Below, piece after piece: positions 48,040 through 58,800 of a stretch of DNA of 64,000 nt. The position numbers were made by a program, and so were the translations under genes. The notes beneath the pieces were generated by a model. That model was given only the letters and a program-made list of their open reading frames with translations. It made no database searches and was not told the origin of the DNA. Position 1 is the stretch's first letter. Each line of letters begins with the position of its first letter. The stretch is from Heterobilharzia americana (taxonomy: Eukaryota > Platyhelminthes > Trematoda > Strigeidida > Schistosomatidae): positions 63,989,160-64,053,159 of the forward strand of contig OX104130.1 of assembly GCA_944470555.2 (NCBI GenBank), written 5' to 3'.

Positions 48040-49302
48040 TCTCTTGGGTTCCTAGCAAAACACAGAGCTTCAAAAGCACATCTCCACTTCACTCTCTTCT
48101 ATCCACTCTTTACAACCTGGCACCACCACTGTCCAGAAGCTTTCATCTCCGCCTCACACGATCTTCTTCATGTCACACTAGCCTCCAACGCCCAACTCGT
48201 CGTTCCCCACCTGACCTCCACTCGACAGCCCGGCTCGGCCCAGCCGAGCTCGGTCCGACACGTCATATCCCCAAATCGTCATCTCAGTATATGCTCAATC
48301 CATCTCCACTTACTTCTTTGACATATTTGTTGGACGATAGGTTCTCGGTTGGTTCTCTGCCAGCCAGCCAGCCACAGTGAGTTCCTTGTTGCTTGTTCTC
48401 TCTTGCCGTCTGATCTAATCTTCGGTGTCAGTATTGAGTGAGTGAGTGAATGAGTGTGGGTAAGTGGGCGTAGGCGACAGCTGTTGATGAATGTCTGTAG
48501 TTTGTTGGAAATGCTTTCCATGGCGCGTCAAGTCTCTCAACCATCTCTCACACAGAAGCACTGACTTGACTGACACTAGTGTTGATGTTGTTCACGCTTT
48601 ATGCTGAGTGTAGTGTAGTGTTGTGTAGTGTAGTGCAGCTGATCTCCACACTGATTTCAGGGTTAATGCAGGAAGGCCTGTCTCGCTGTCGTTCCCATGC
48701 TGGCTTTAATGTCTTCATGTGTGCCTGTACCACCTGTAGTCGAGATGATGATTTCTGGGAAGGTAGGTAGGTGGGTAGTTAGGTAGGCAGGTGGGTAGGC
48801 AGGTAGGTAGGTAGGTAGATAGGTAGGTGAAAGAAACAACTTCGTTCAGATTTCTCTAGTTCATGGCGGTTGGTGCTTGTTATTGTTTTTAGTTGGGTAT
48901 CTTCATCACCCTGTTTGCTCTACGTTCACCTCCAGCAAGACTCGTCTTAGCTGTTACTTCTGTTTGTTTCTTGACTGTAGATCTTTGATTTTGTACGGCA
49001 TTGGACAAGTCTTCTAGGCTCCTATCATCCGTCCAGCGTATACCCCCTATTCCCACAGCTCCTCACAGTTTGTTGCATGATCCAGTCCAGTCCAGTGCAG
49101 TCGACCGTAATCAGGAAGGTCGTCGGTGGTGATGGTAGGCAACCTTGTCTTACTCCTGTCTTCACTTCAAAGGCGTCACTGAACTTTCCATTGTGAATCA
49201 CCTGGCATATGGCGTTTTCATACAGCTGTTGAATGAGGTTGGTTCAGGTATGTGGCACTAAAACAGTAATGTTGATGCAGTTTCGAAATCACTACTCGGT
49301 CG
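48040..49302 (-). mobile_element. RTE-clade LINE copy G, RT 3' half, divergent subfamily
   Basis: From 49302 down to 48040 the minus strand runs from SVDR-VV (just after the KAFDSVDRE block) through GVRQGCLPSP (about 49150), a damaged catalytic region in which the FADD box is deleted (about 49000), TCTACC arrays, the MESISNKLQTFINSCRLRP block (about 48520), and ICQRSKWRWIEHILR (about 48320) to the 3' end. The C-terminal piece IEHILR fits the usual RTE ending (WIGHTLR in relatives). It is inactive. Confidence 0.8.
48758..48829 (+). repeat. GGTA/GGCA-type microsatellite within the LINE copy
   Basis: An imperfect array of GGTAGGTAGGTGGGTAG-like units, about 72 bases. The same array, reversed and of the same length, is at 52074-52145. 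A short version is at 35505-35525 in copy F. Confidence 0.9.
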
Positions 49303-49455
49303 ACGTCTGGTTAACTAGTTCAGTAGTTTACTAGCTGGTCCTAAGCCTTGATAACGAGTGAAGGTTTGGCATAGGGCTAGCAACCCTGCCTCGCATAACC
49401 AATCCAGTGGCTATAGAAACTTCAAAGCACAAATAAAATACAAAAAATTAAATTC
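49303..49455 (+). mobile_element. Inverted RTE 5' UTR segment joined to copy G
   Basis: This matches the first ~150 bases of the RTE family in the plus direction: TCTGGTTAACTAGTTCA, GCTAGCAACCCTGCC, and CTTCAAAGCACAAATAAAAT. It sits directly against the minus-strand RT half, so base 1 of the element abuts the RT segment. This is the layout left by twin priming with internal loss. Confidence 0.75.
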
Positions 49456-49719
49456 CATTTTTAAGTGAACGTTAATTAGGTTTACTCCTTATCGACGTTT
49501 TCAGCTTTACTGACGCAGTTAGTGGCAGTTCCAGGATTCTCCATGCTAGACAAAGTCGACAATCACCATATTGTCTGTAAAGGGTACATGAAAAAATGTG
49601 TATAATAGTAAAACTAATGGATCGGTTTTGGATTCCAGACTGCATTGTGCTTTAGTCTCTGTTTTTGGTCAGATTATTTTTGATAGTTTTGAAATTACAG
49701 TGATCCTTAGAACTTGGGC

Positions 49720-50848
49720 TACATTTATTCAGTTAGCATTCAGTGAATAACCGACTTTTGCCGTCAAATTTCATAAAGAAGTCGTAAATATTCAGTCAAC
49801 TCAAAGTGCAGGAGCTCCTTTCTAAAACAAAGAAACTACGTTTAGCGACGGTGGGTTTGAATTTACTGATAAGATTTCGCATCTTATCTGAATTTTATTC
49901 CTACTGTGATATATCAGTCAGCCTCATCTGCTATCTCAACGAAATAAACCTAACTGATTAACCTTGATATTCCTATACAATATTATACACATGCTTTTAT
50001 TGCAACCGTTACCCACGTAGGACTAAGTTTAGCAAGTCAATCACCCAGTGAATGGTATTCATTTAAGTTGACCCAGCAATCTCGAGTTACAAATTGAAGA
50101 TGACAATACACAGTTAATTAGCAAAATTGACTGAGGCCTTGAAATAACAAGTTTCTCATTCTTCATTATCCATCTGTCACTCACCATATTAAAGGAAATC
50201 TAAAGCATGTGGATGCCTTATACAAACCTTTTTGTCACTGATGACAGGTACACAATTGTAGTCAGGAATCGCATATGATTTATAATTGGACATTTGTGTT
50301 TAGAAAGCCAATGACTGGTATGAGAGGTTGGAGATACAAAACAGTGACAACTATGATTGTTTATCTGTATTACAGAAAACATACGGTAGATGAAAATTTA
50401 AGAATTCATTCGCAATGATTGTGCTGTCTTCGAAAATTATCTCTGAATACATTTGAGAAGACTATTTTGAATTGAAGTTCACAGTATATTTCTTCATGAG
50501 TAATATTGATGGTTCTGTCAGTATTACTGACAAAATCATGATTATTTATTATTGTTGGAATAGTTTCTCAAACATTCATGCTTAAGTAGTTTCACCGTGT
50601 AATTAAAATATTTTCCATCTGTTAAAATTATCAATAATCAGTTTGAAAAATTTATTTCCGATTACGTTTGTAATAACCAACAAAATAGCCAAAAAATTTC
50701 ATTGTTCTAAATGCGTGGCATTTTCATGTTGTCATTTCGATGTCTAATTATAGAACTGTTTATCTTTAGTTCATGCACTGAACTTCAAGCAAATCGATGA
50801 CAGTTTTAAACTTCAATGCTTCAATTTAGGCAGTGTTGGTTAATATGT
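49720..50848. other. Palindrome spacer, left part: AT-rich, nothing recognised
   Basis: Not repeated in the window. No gene or RNA is seen. Confidence 0.45.
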
Positions 50849-50942
50849 GTAAAACTTGCACACTATGGCAGAATTTAACTCCATATTAGATTTGCTTATT
50901 TGATTTATAACATAGTGATATAGCATTATTCACTTGATGACG
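50849..50942 (+). repeat. Short interspersed repeat, copy 3
   Basis: Matches 10633-10730 over about 95 bases. Lies in the palindrome spacer next to the hammerhead-type SINE. Confidence 0.45.
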
Positions 50943-50969
50943 TTTTGAGCATAAATTAATGTAGAAGTA

Positions 50970-51165
50970 GTATTCATCATGAACTGATATCAGTTGTGGA
51001 ACCATTGGAAATCTGGGAGTACTGGATAAATGCCACGTCGTAGTATGGGACTCCTCAGCAGTATGCACCCACGACCCGGCTAGGTCTCGAACACAGCACC
51101 TTCAGGTTTCACGGTGAACGCGCTAACCATTCAGCCACTGGGTCGGTTCCCAGTAGGAAATTGCG
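50970..51165 (-). mobile_element. Hammerhead-type SINE (same family as 29935-30390), decayed
   Basis: On the minus strand a tRNA-like head (GTGGCTGAATGGTTAGCGCG, then B-box-like GTGTTCGAGACC) is followed by the ribozyme region: stem I TACTG/CAGTA, core CTGAGGA intact, stem II GTCC against CGAC, and GTGG where GAAA is required. The post-ribozyme block with CAACTGATATCAGTTCATGA follows. The ribozyme should be dead. The element lies in the spacer of the giant palindrome, about 20 bases from the right arm. Confidence 0.7.
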
Positions 51166-51447
51166 AAACACTAATAAAATTTTGCCCAAGTTCTAAAGAT
51201 CACTGTAATTTCAAAACTATCAAAAATAATCTGACCAAAAACAGAGACTAAAGCACAATGCAGTCTGGAATCCAAAACCGATCCATTAGTTTTACTATTA
51301 TACACATTTTTTCATGTACCCTTTACAGACAATATGGTGATTGTCGACTTTGTCTAGCATGGAGAATCCTGGAACTGCCACTAACTGCGTCAGTAAAGCT
51401 GAAAACGTCGATAAGGAGTAAACCTAATTAACGTTCACTTAAAAATG

Positions 51448-51600
51448 GAATTTAATTTTTTGTATTTTATTTGTGCTTTGAAGTTTCTATAGCCACTGGA
51501 TTGGTTATGCGAGGCAGGGTTGCTAGCCCTATGCCAAACCTTCACTCGTTATCAAGGCTTAGGACCAGCTAGTAAACTACTGAACTAGTTAACCAGACGT
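51448..51600 (-). mobile_element. Inverted RTE 5' UTR segment joined to copy H
   Basis: Mirror of 49303-49455. The join at 51600/51601 lies in ACGTCGAC, the exact mirror of the left junction, so both arms descend from one insertion event. Confidence 0.75.
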
Positions 51601-52863
51601 CGACCGAGTAGTGATTTCGAAACTGCATCAACATTACTGTTTTAGTGCCACATACCTGAACCAACCTCATTCAACAGCTGTATGAAAACGCCATATGCCA
51701 GGTGATTCACAATGGAAAGTTCAGTGACGCCTTTGAAGTGAAGACAGGAGTAAGACAAGGTTGCCTACCATCACCACCGACGACCTTCCTGATTACGGTC
51801 GACTGCACTGGACTGGACTGGATCATGCAACAAACTGTGAGGAGCTGTGGGAATAGGGGGTATACGCTGGACGGATGATAGGAGCCTAGAAGACTTGTCC
51901 AATGCCGTACAAAATCAAAGATCTACAGTCAAGAAACAAACAGAAGTAACAGCTAAGACGAGTCTTGCTGGAGGTGAACGTAGAGCAAACAGGGTGATGA
52001 AGATACCCAACTAAAAACAATAACAAGCACCAACCGCCATGAACTAGAGAAATCTGAACGAAGTTGTTTCTTTCACCTACCTATCTACCTACCTACCTAC
52101 CTGCCTACCCACCTGCCTACCTAACTACCCACCTACCTACCTTCCCAGAAATCATCATCTCGACTACAGGTGGTACAGGCACACATGAAGACATTAAAGC
52201 CAGCATGGGAACGACAGCGAGACAGGCCTTCCTGCATTAACCCTGAAATCAGTGTGGAGATCAGCTGCACTACACTACACAACACTACACTACACTCAGC
52301 ATAAAGCGTGAACAACATCAACACTAGTGTCAGTCAAGTCAGTGCTTCTGTGTGAGAGATGGTTGAGAGACTTGACGCGCCATGGAAAGCATTTCCAACA
52401 AACTACAGACATTCATCAACAGCTGTCGCCTACGCCCACTTACCCACACTCATTCACTCACTCACTCAATACTGACACCGAAGATTAGATCAGACGGCAA
52501 GAGAGAACAAGCAACAAGGAACTCACTGTGGCTGGCTGGCTGGCAGAGAACCAACCGAGAACCTATCGTCCAACAAATATGTCAAAGAAGTAAGTGGAGA
52601 TGGATTGAGCATATACTGAGATGACGATTTGGGGATATGACGTGTCGGACCGAGCTCGGCTGGGCCGAGCCGGGCTGTCGAGTGGAGGTCAGGTGGGGAA
52701 CGACGAGTTGGGCGTTGGAGGCTAGTGTGACATGAAGAAGATCGTGTGAGGCGGAGATGAAAGCTTCTGGACAGTGGTGGTGCCAGGTTGTAAAGAGTGG
52801 ATAGAAGAGAGTGAAGTGGAGATGTGCTTTTGAAGCTCTGTGTTTTACTAGGAATCCACGGGG
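51601..52863 (+). mobile_element. RTE-clade LINE copy H, RT 3' half, mirror of copy G
   Basis: Same content as copy G on the opposite strand, including the same stops, the same deleted catalytic box and the same microsatellite length. The last ~20 bases (around GGAATCCACGGGGCAAG) are more diverged from the family 3' end than in copy G. Confidence 0.8.
52074..52145 (-). repeat. GGTA/GGCA-type microsatellite, mirror copy
   Basis: Mirror of 48758-48829, same unit order. Confidence 0.9.
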
Positions 52864-52875
52864 CAAGTATCAACT

Positions 52876-54470
52876 GAAATAAAATTGCGCATAAATTTGT
52901 CTGGTATTTGTTTTGCCTTTTTCCGTGGTAGAATTAATTGGAGGAGTATACGTCAGCTGAAGTAATGACCATTTTCTTAAGTATATGTGGTACTTATCTT
53001 GTCAGTTGTTAGAGTTTTTACTATTGCTATCTTTAACTGTTTCAGACAACAGTTCATAAGTTTTTTTTCATACGTTACTCGTCTGTTTTGCAGTGCTTGC
53101 AACTTGTTAATTATCGAGAATGCTTTCACTATGTTTTTGTTAGGCTATGCGAATATGTCGATACTTCATGATATATGCCTTCTCTATGAGGTTAGCCCAG
53201 AGACGTTGCCCAGCCTAGAAGTGTAACATTCACGACAAAACATCAAACCTTGCAGAACACCGAACCTCCATTATCATATTTTCTCTATCAATCTGTCTTC
53301 ACTTATTATGAGATGAATATTAAATATTTCGATTTAACAGGGACAAGCCCATAGGTTAGTTCCTGTGACATTTCCCCCACTTCCGGTAGAATTGGATAAA
53401 ATATACGGATGAGCAGTCTAAGATCTGTTTTCATTTCTATTTGACAAAAAATATTATGTATTTTAAGACGCCTTTTTTGCAGACCTTCAAACAAACCAAT
53501 ATTTTACGTTACAGATTGAAATTTTGCTTAAATTTGGTGCTACTGACTACATCATATAAAGAGGGGATTGAATAGGAGAAGAATTTTGCTCTAGAATTCA
53601 AATGGGCTTGAGATGGAAGATAAAAAATTACAAGAAGCTTTAAAAAATTTCTGAAATCTTGGTAGTGAAGGACGAATATTGTTACGCAACTGTGACTGAT
53701 TTTTAGCCCTTTAACCCATATGGTTCAACTAATAATTTCTTTCACATAGAAGACTGTAACAAGTTAACTTACACCACCCTATATGGCCGAGGCCAGCAAT
53801 CAGAAACTGCTTGGATAAGTGCCTTGATCTTGTCGTCAACGAATTTCTCCATAACTACTCTTACTTCGGCTGAAATGTTGAATCTAGATTGACGATAGCT
53901 CAGTGTCCACACTGTATGTTATGATCACTGAAACCTGTGGTATTTCTAACACCATTGGTGAACCTCATTTTCATAAAAAGCACCCCACAACTAACTCCAA
54001 TATAGTTCATTACAGTTTTGCGAAAGGGAATACTAGTCTAATGACTATTTTTTTTAGAAAAATAATAAGATGGGTACTATGGGGAAAAAAAGCGTTCACC
54101 AAAGTCGATATTGCAGTTCATAAAAAGTTATGCCTTTGAAAGAGCAATATCAGTAAGCAATACAAATTTAGTGTTTTTTTATCATAAGTGTATCACTTTG
54201 TTTGTTCTGTTCGAAATTAAGTATCAAAGAGCTAGTAACACAACTTGACTAGGAGCTAAAGAAAAATATAACTAAACGTCATTATGTATTATATATACAT
54301 ATATATTATTATATTTCGGAAGTGAATTGAACTGACAAGAATTTAAGTGCAAATTATATCTTTAGTGCCTTAAGTAAAGCTTTTAAAAAGTTTCAATGTA
54401 ATCAAAAGCTTCAGATTATTTGTTCATAAATCAGTTGGCAGTTTGTTGACAATGACTAGTCTCAAAGTAC
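52876..54470. other. AT-rich DNA, nothing recognised
   Basis: Open frames of about 78-79 codons (52987-53226, 53903-54139) lack splice or family support. Confidence 0.4.
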
Positions 54471-54474
54471 CATC

Positions 54475-54600
54475 CGCGGTGGAATCGTGTATGCGCACTA
54501 CTAAGGAGTCTTATCCAAAGGTGAAACAGCTACTTAATGATTCCAGATTGTCACTTGTTCTTCAACTGATGTCAGTCCATGGTGAATGGTTTCTGAAAGA
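54475..54600 (+). mobile_element. Hammerhead-type SINE fragment (same family as 29935-30390), decayed
   Basis: The plus strand reads TGCGCACTACTAAGGAGTC (core CTAAGGA in place of CTGANGA), TTATCCAAAGGTGAAACAGC (GAAA kept, stem II lost), then TTGTTCTTCAACTGATGTCA and a CATGGTGAAT end. The order and end match the complete copy. The head is mostly eroded. Confidence 0.65.
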
Positions 54601-54689
54601 AATTCAATATTTTTGATGGTGTTGTGTTCTCTGACATGGATGATTTAATCGTGGAGCCTTCCTTCTTATTCTAGACAACATTATCAGCA

Positions 54690-55265
54690 CAAACTTCTAA
54701 AGCTTATGCTGATGATGAAACTACTTCAGAGAATACAGTGATATCATAACTATTCGTCTGAGCTACAAATATTCTACATCACCTCACAATTCAAGATTGT
54801 TATAAAAATCAGTCCTTATTATCAAGGTACTTAGGAATCAATGTAAGTCTAGGAGGAATTATTTTAAAACTACTTGGATTTCAGTATTTAAGACACGTTC
54901 TAGGGGTTACAATGTCTTCTATGACTGATATTTGTCGCGCTATAGGATGAAATATGACGCGGGATATTATGTAATGTCTCGAACTGTTAAGATGATATAT
55001 TATCTACCTTCTTGGCTCTGCTTGCAATAATGTGTGACTTAGGAGGTTATTTTGAATCCTCAGTTTACAAACCTCACAACTGTTTTTGAACTAGACTGGG
55101 TAAAGGAAACGCTAGAGACTATGGATAGGTTGATAAGAAAATCGTTTGACATGAAAATACAAATAGAGAAGTGATATTTGAAACAATTAGTCCCCTTGAT
55201 AAATTTAAACAACGTGGTGAGAAGATGCAGATTATTTGAAACATATGATGCATTACATTTCGAAC
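54690..55265 (+). pseudogene. Possible decayed reverse-transcriptase relic
   Basis: A plus-frame fragment contains KAYADDETTSE (YADD at 54705-54716), followed in other frames by LGFQYLRHVLGVTMSSM and then KETLETMDRLIRKSFDMK. The spacing and the words (YADD, then a YLG-like block, then DRLIRK) resemble a LINE reverse transcriptase and its thumb. Stops and frame changes are frequent. Clade cannot be assigned, and a chance resemblance is possible. Confidence 0.35.
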
Positions 55266-55269
55266 AATC

Positions 55270-56785
55270 TGATCACATGTCAGCTTGTCCAGTAATTTAA
55301 ATGAAAACTACGAAAGGTTAGTTGAGTTAATGGAAATTTAATGCAGAATAACAAAAATGACGAAACGAAAACAAGAGAGGAAAGAAAGGTTAAAAGGCCA
55401 CCGCCAGTGGTATCTTGAGTTGAACTCACTACTACCAGAGTAGGTTTAGTGAAGGAAGTAGTTATTGGTAAAATTATATGTATAATAAAAGTATGAATCT
55501 CTTTTGCTGAATAGAAGATATGAACCATTGTTAGAGACAGTGACTGAGTATTTTAAAACGTTTGTTCCATACATGTGTGATATTAACTAATTTAACAGTG
55601 CAAATTCAAATGAAGTGTAGACCAGTAATAACAGTTAGAAAATACTTGAGAATTATGCTGAAAATTTAAAACGCACTTGCTTACTGGTTATTCAGGGTCA
55701 AGATGATTTTAGAAGATGGTTTTAAAACTAAAAAAGGGCAAAATAAATAACCGATCAATAAACCATCAAAGTCAAGGCTATTTTCATGGTGTCAATCAGA
55801 AACACTTTAAAAATGTTTACAAGGTAGAAATATTAAGATATATACGTTCACATTTACTGAAATCAAAATTATATATTTATAAGATTATGGAAAGCCAAAA
55901 ATAACATAAAATGTTTGAGCATAACCATATGCGTTATGCCTTTTAGAAAGCCAACTGTGACAAAGTTGAGTTGACTTCAAAACTGAAATCCGATCCGATA
56001 AAATCGAAAGGTCGAGGACTAAGTAAAATGTTTATAGAGAAATATGTTTGTTAAATCCTAATAAGGAAAGCAAATAAATCTTAATGTTTCGTGACCTAAT
56101 GTTAACCTCTTCTCTAAAGAAAACTTGTATAAATTATCACTTTTTAAATATATGCAATAACGTGTACAGGTTTTAATCTCTGGAAAGGTGGCTTCCATGA
56201 AGTCACAAAATGTCAGAAATTAATCCTTTTATCTCTTTATGCAACAAGGTCATTTAAGAATTTATACGATCTCTTCAATAGATATTACTTTTAATCTGCA
56301 CTAATTTCTGATGACTTCCTAGAAACTGAAGAATTATCAGAAATGGAAGTTTTAATAAAAAAAATGTATGTCTAGTTTGCGCTAGAGAAAAATAAACATT
56401 TGATTGTATAAAACCCAAAAACATCTCGAAAATTTCATTACACATTGAAAAGAAGTTACTTCATAGTACTCAGTAGTATGATTGCTGAATATAGCTTTCA
56501 CCAAATAGTGAATATGATTTTGTTTTTGCAAAAATCAGAATAAACTTCGAGTTCTGTTGGTGATGAATTCAACTTTACATCAAAAGGGAAATGATTTGTT
56601 TGCTTAAACTGATATAAACAGGGTGATACTATTTAAAATTGATCTTGAAACAGTTCATCCACTTTATAAATTTCTATAGAACAATCAGAAGACGTAAGTT
56701 ACCTCCACATAGAGTCGCGTAAACATTTCACATAGTTTGGTCAAATGCCTACTTATCACAGACATTTTCACCAATGGTAGACAAA
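55270..56785. other. AT-rich DNA, nothing recognised
   Basis: No supported gene, RNA or repeat. Confidence 0.4.
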
Positions 56786-56789
56786 GATA

Positions 56790-56945
56790 AAGAATGTCTA
56801 AATAGCTTAGTGGTAACGCCGTTGACTGCAGCACTGGGTGACCTTAGCTAGAATATCACGTTAGACACCAGTTCCGTAGAGGTTGCAGATACGTGTGCTG
56901 ACGAATGCCAAGAGCAGAAAACCTAGGTCCAGGGTTTTTTATCAT
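56790..56945 (+). mobile_element. Third tRNA-derived SINE type with hammerhead-like sequence
   Basis: A tRNA-like head (A-box-like TAGCTTAGTGGTAACGCCG at about 56804) is followed by a body and then by CTGACGA, a short TGC/GCA hairpin with loop CAAGA, GAAA, the self-complementary word ACCTAGGT, C, and CAGGG. The order is that of a hammerhead, but stem II has an unpaired base next to the core and the 5' strand of stem I (GTGTG) no longer pairs well with CAGGG. It is therefore probably a decayed ribozyme. Confidence 0.6.
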
Positions 56946-57604
56946 TTACTTATATTCAAATATCTTTGGAATAGTTAAAAAATTATTTAAATACCTAATG
57001 CAGCCAACTATAAGATATATTTTTGTAGATGGAAAATAAAAAGAATCTGAAAAATTCAGTGACTTTATTGGCCAAATACTGAGCGTCATTCAAAAATTTG
57101 TCATATCGATCACGTTTTAGGAAATTTCAAAAGATGCACCACAAACAATATTAGAACAAATCATTTATAGTATTCATCAGTTTTCTAAGTCTCAAGTATT
57201 TTACACAACAAGGCGTTGGAGAAATATTCTGTTAGCTTTTATACTTCTTGAACTCGAAAGACTTGTCAGTGTTTGTCCATTTGCTTTCGTAATGTAGTTT
57301 CGGTATGACCATGAAGTTAGGTAGGTTCAGTTAATCACTTCCTTTGATTACAGTTGGTTGCAGTTATTCAACAATCTGATAGAAAGCCGTGGTAAGGAAG
57401 GTGAGTTTTTGTTACACCGAGACGACTGGCATGGATATAGATGAACTCATGTGATGGTTTTGAAACAGTAAAACATACATCTAGTGAATTTATATACTAA
57501 CCAACATAAAATTAACAAAATGATAAAACTCTTCAATAGCGAGGAGTCACAGAACTGAAATCGTTTAAAAGGGATAACAAAAGTAGACATATAACGCTAT
57601 GAAG
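56946..57604. other. AT-rich DNA, nothing recognised
   Basis: No supported feature. Confidence 0.4.
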
Positions 57605-57730
57605 TGTTTACATTGGGTGATGATTGAAGGTGAAGTGAAAATTTGAACCGCGGTCGGATTCGAACCAGGGACCTCGGGCATAAATACTAGTCTGTCAAAC
57701 TACGGCTATCTCAGATAGTCAAATGACAAG
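57605..57730. repeat. Copy of the foldback-type small repeat
   Basis: GGGTGATGATTGAAGGTGAA, then ACCGCGGTCGGATTCGAACC, matches the left arm of 27357-27493. It then continues with ATACTAGTCTGTCAAACTAC and GGCTATCTCAGATAGTCAAA, the reverse complement of the start of the 58675 copy. Confidence 0.65.
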
Positions 57731-58674
57731 CTATGAAACGTGTAATTGCCTAAAGTGAAAGTCGCACATTAGTAGCATATTATCCAACTTTAATGTTTCA
57801 CATCATTTTTTAGGAAAAGAATAACTTAACAGGCTTTTAACATACAAGTCTATAGAAACCAATCTAAAGTATATAACAGTAATGTAGTAGTAACCCAGCC
57901 AAAGATCTCCATCGATGTTTTTGTTTCATCTAATTAAAATGAACATTGTTGAATCACTCTAAAATTCTTGTGCTGGTTAAAAGCTGAAATAAACCAACAC
58001 TGTTTACTAATTCAACCACATTGTCATTTATTGTAAAAGAATCAAATTAGGTAATTTTTGACATTTGAACTGCATTTATGTTAGCCTTTCAATCACTTGA
58101 ATTTCTGTGATTGATGGTCTTAACATTTACATAAATTAAACAAATGCTGAGTTGTTTGTTCAAAAAGTATCAAAAATTACCATGAAAATATGACTCGAAA
58201 ATATTTTGTCAATTTTAAGCATGTAAATGAGTCAAACAATGAATTTAATAAACTGATGGAACTGTTTAGCATGCATTAGCTTTCTAAAGTGGAACCTTTT
58301 TTTAGAAGATTTAAGTAAGATACTTATCTTTGTAAGTATTGAAATCTAAGGTAACTTAAACTGAAAGTAAGCATTACATAGCATGTAGGCAGCGTTTAAA
58401 ACGTTTGCTTGCTTTCATCTTGACAAATATGTAATAATACAGATGAGGAGGTTTATCAGACAAAAGGATGCCTTTAAAAAGGTGAACATAAGTTTCATCT
58501 TCTGAAAAAGAAATATTCATATAATAATTGAGATGAAGTTTAACCTAATGAGAATATTGGTAGAAGACAGGGTCGTAGCAGTTAACATTAAATTGGCATG
58601 AATCTACGTACAATGCAATAAATATAGCGAATATTTCATAAAGAAGAATTCAGAGAAACAGGTTATTTATATAC
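57731..58674. other. AT-rich DNA, nothing recognised
   Basis: No supported feature. Confidence 0.4.
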
Positions 58675-58800
58675 ATCACTTTGACTATCTAAGGTAGCCG
58701 TAGTTTGACAGACTAGTATTTATACTGGATGATGATTGAAGACGAGATGAAAAGTACCACGGTCGAATTTGAACCAGAGAGCACCTCGTTTCCGGCCCAC
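58675..58800 (+). repeat. Copy of the foldback-type small repeat
   Basis: TTTGACTATCTAAGGTAGCC, GTAGTTTGACAGACTAGTAT, TTATACTGGATGATGATTGA and a CACGGTCGAATTTGAACC block. This is the most complete single-orientation copy and shows the likely 5' end of the family. Confidence 0.6.

Larger units (their letters stand above)
48030..49719. repeat. Left arm of a 4.8-kb inverted repeat
   Basis: The reverse complement of 51184-52873. Position x in this arm pairs with 100903 minus x at both ends and at the internal LINE junction, so there is no net length difference over 1690 bases, even across a long GGTA-type microsatellite. In the parts I compared, mismatches occur only in the outermost ~27 bases (five) and near the inner end (one). 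Confidence 0.9.
51184..52873. repeat. Right arm of the 4.8-kb inverted repeat
   Basis: Mirror of 48030-49719. It contains the mirrored LINE copy, the mirrored inverted 5' UTR segment and the mirrored microsatellite. Confidence 0.9.

Noticed and set aside
48758..48829. GGTA array as a CRISPR or telomere-like repeat
   Set aside because: It is a 4-base microsatellite inside a LINE copy with no spacers, and the unit is unlike telomere repeats.
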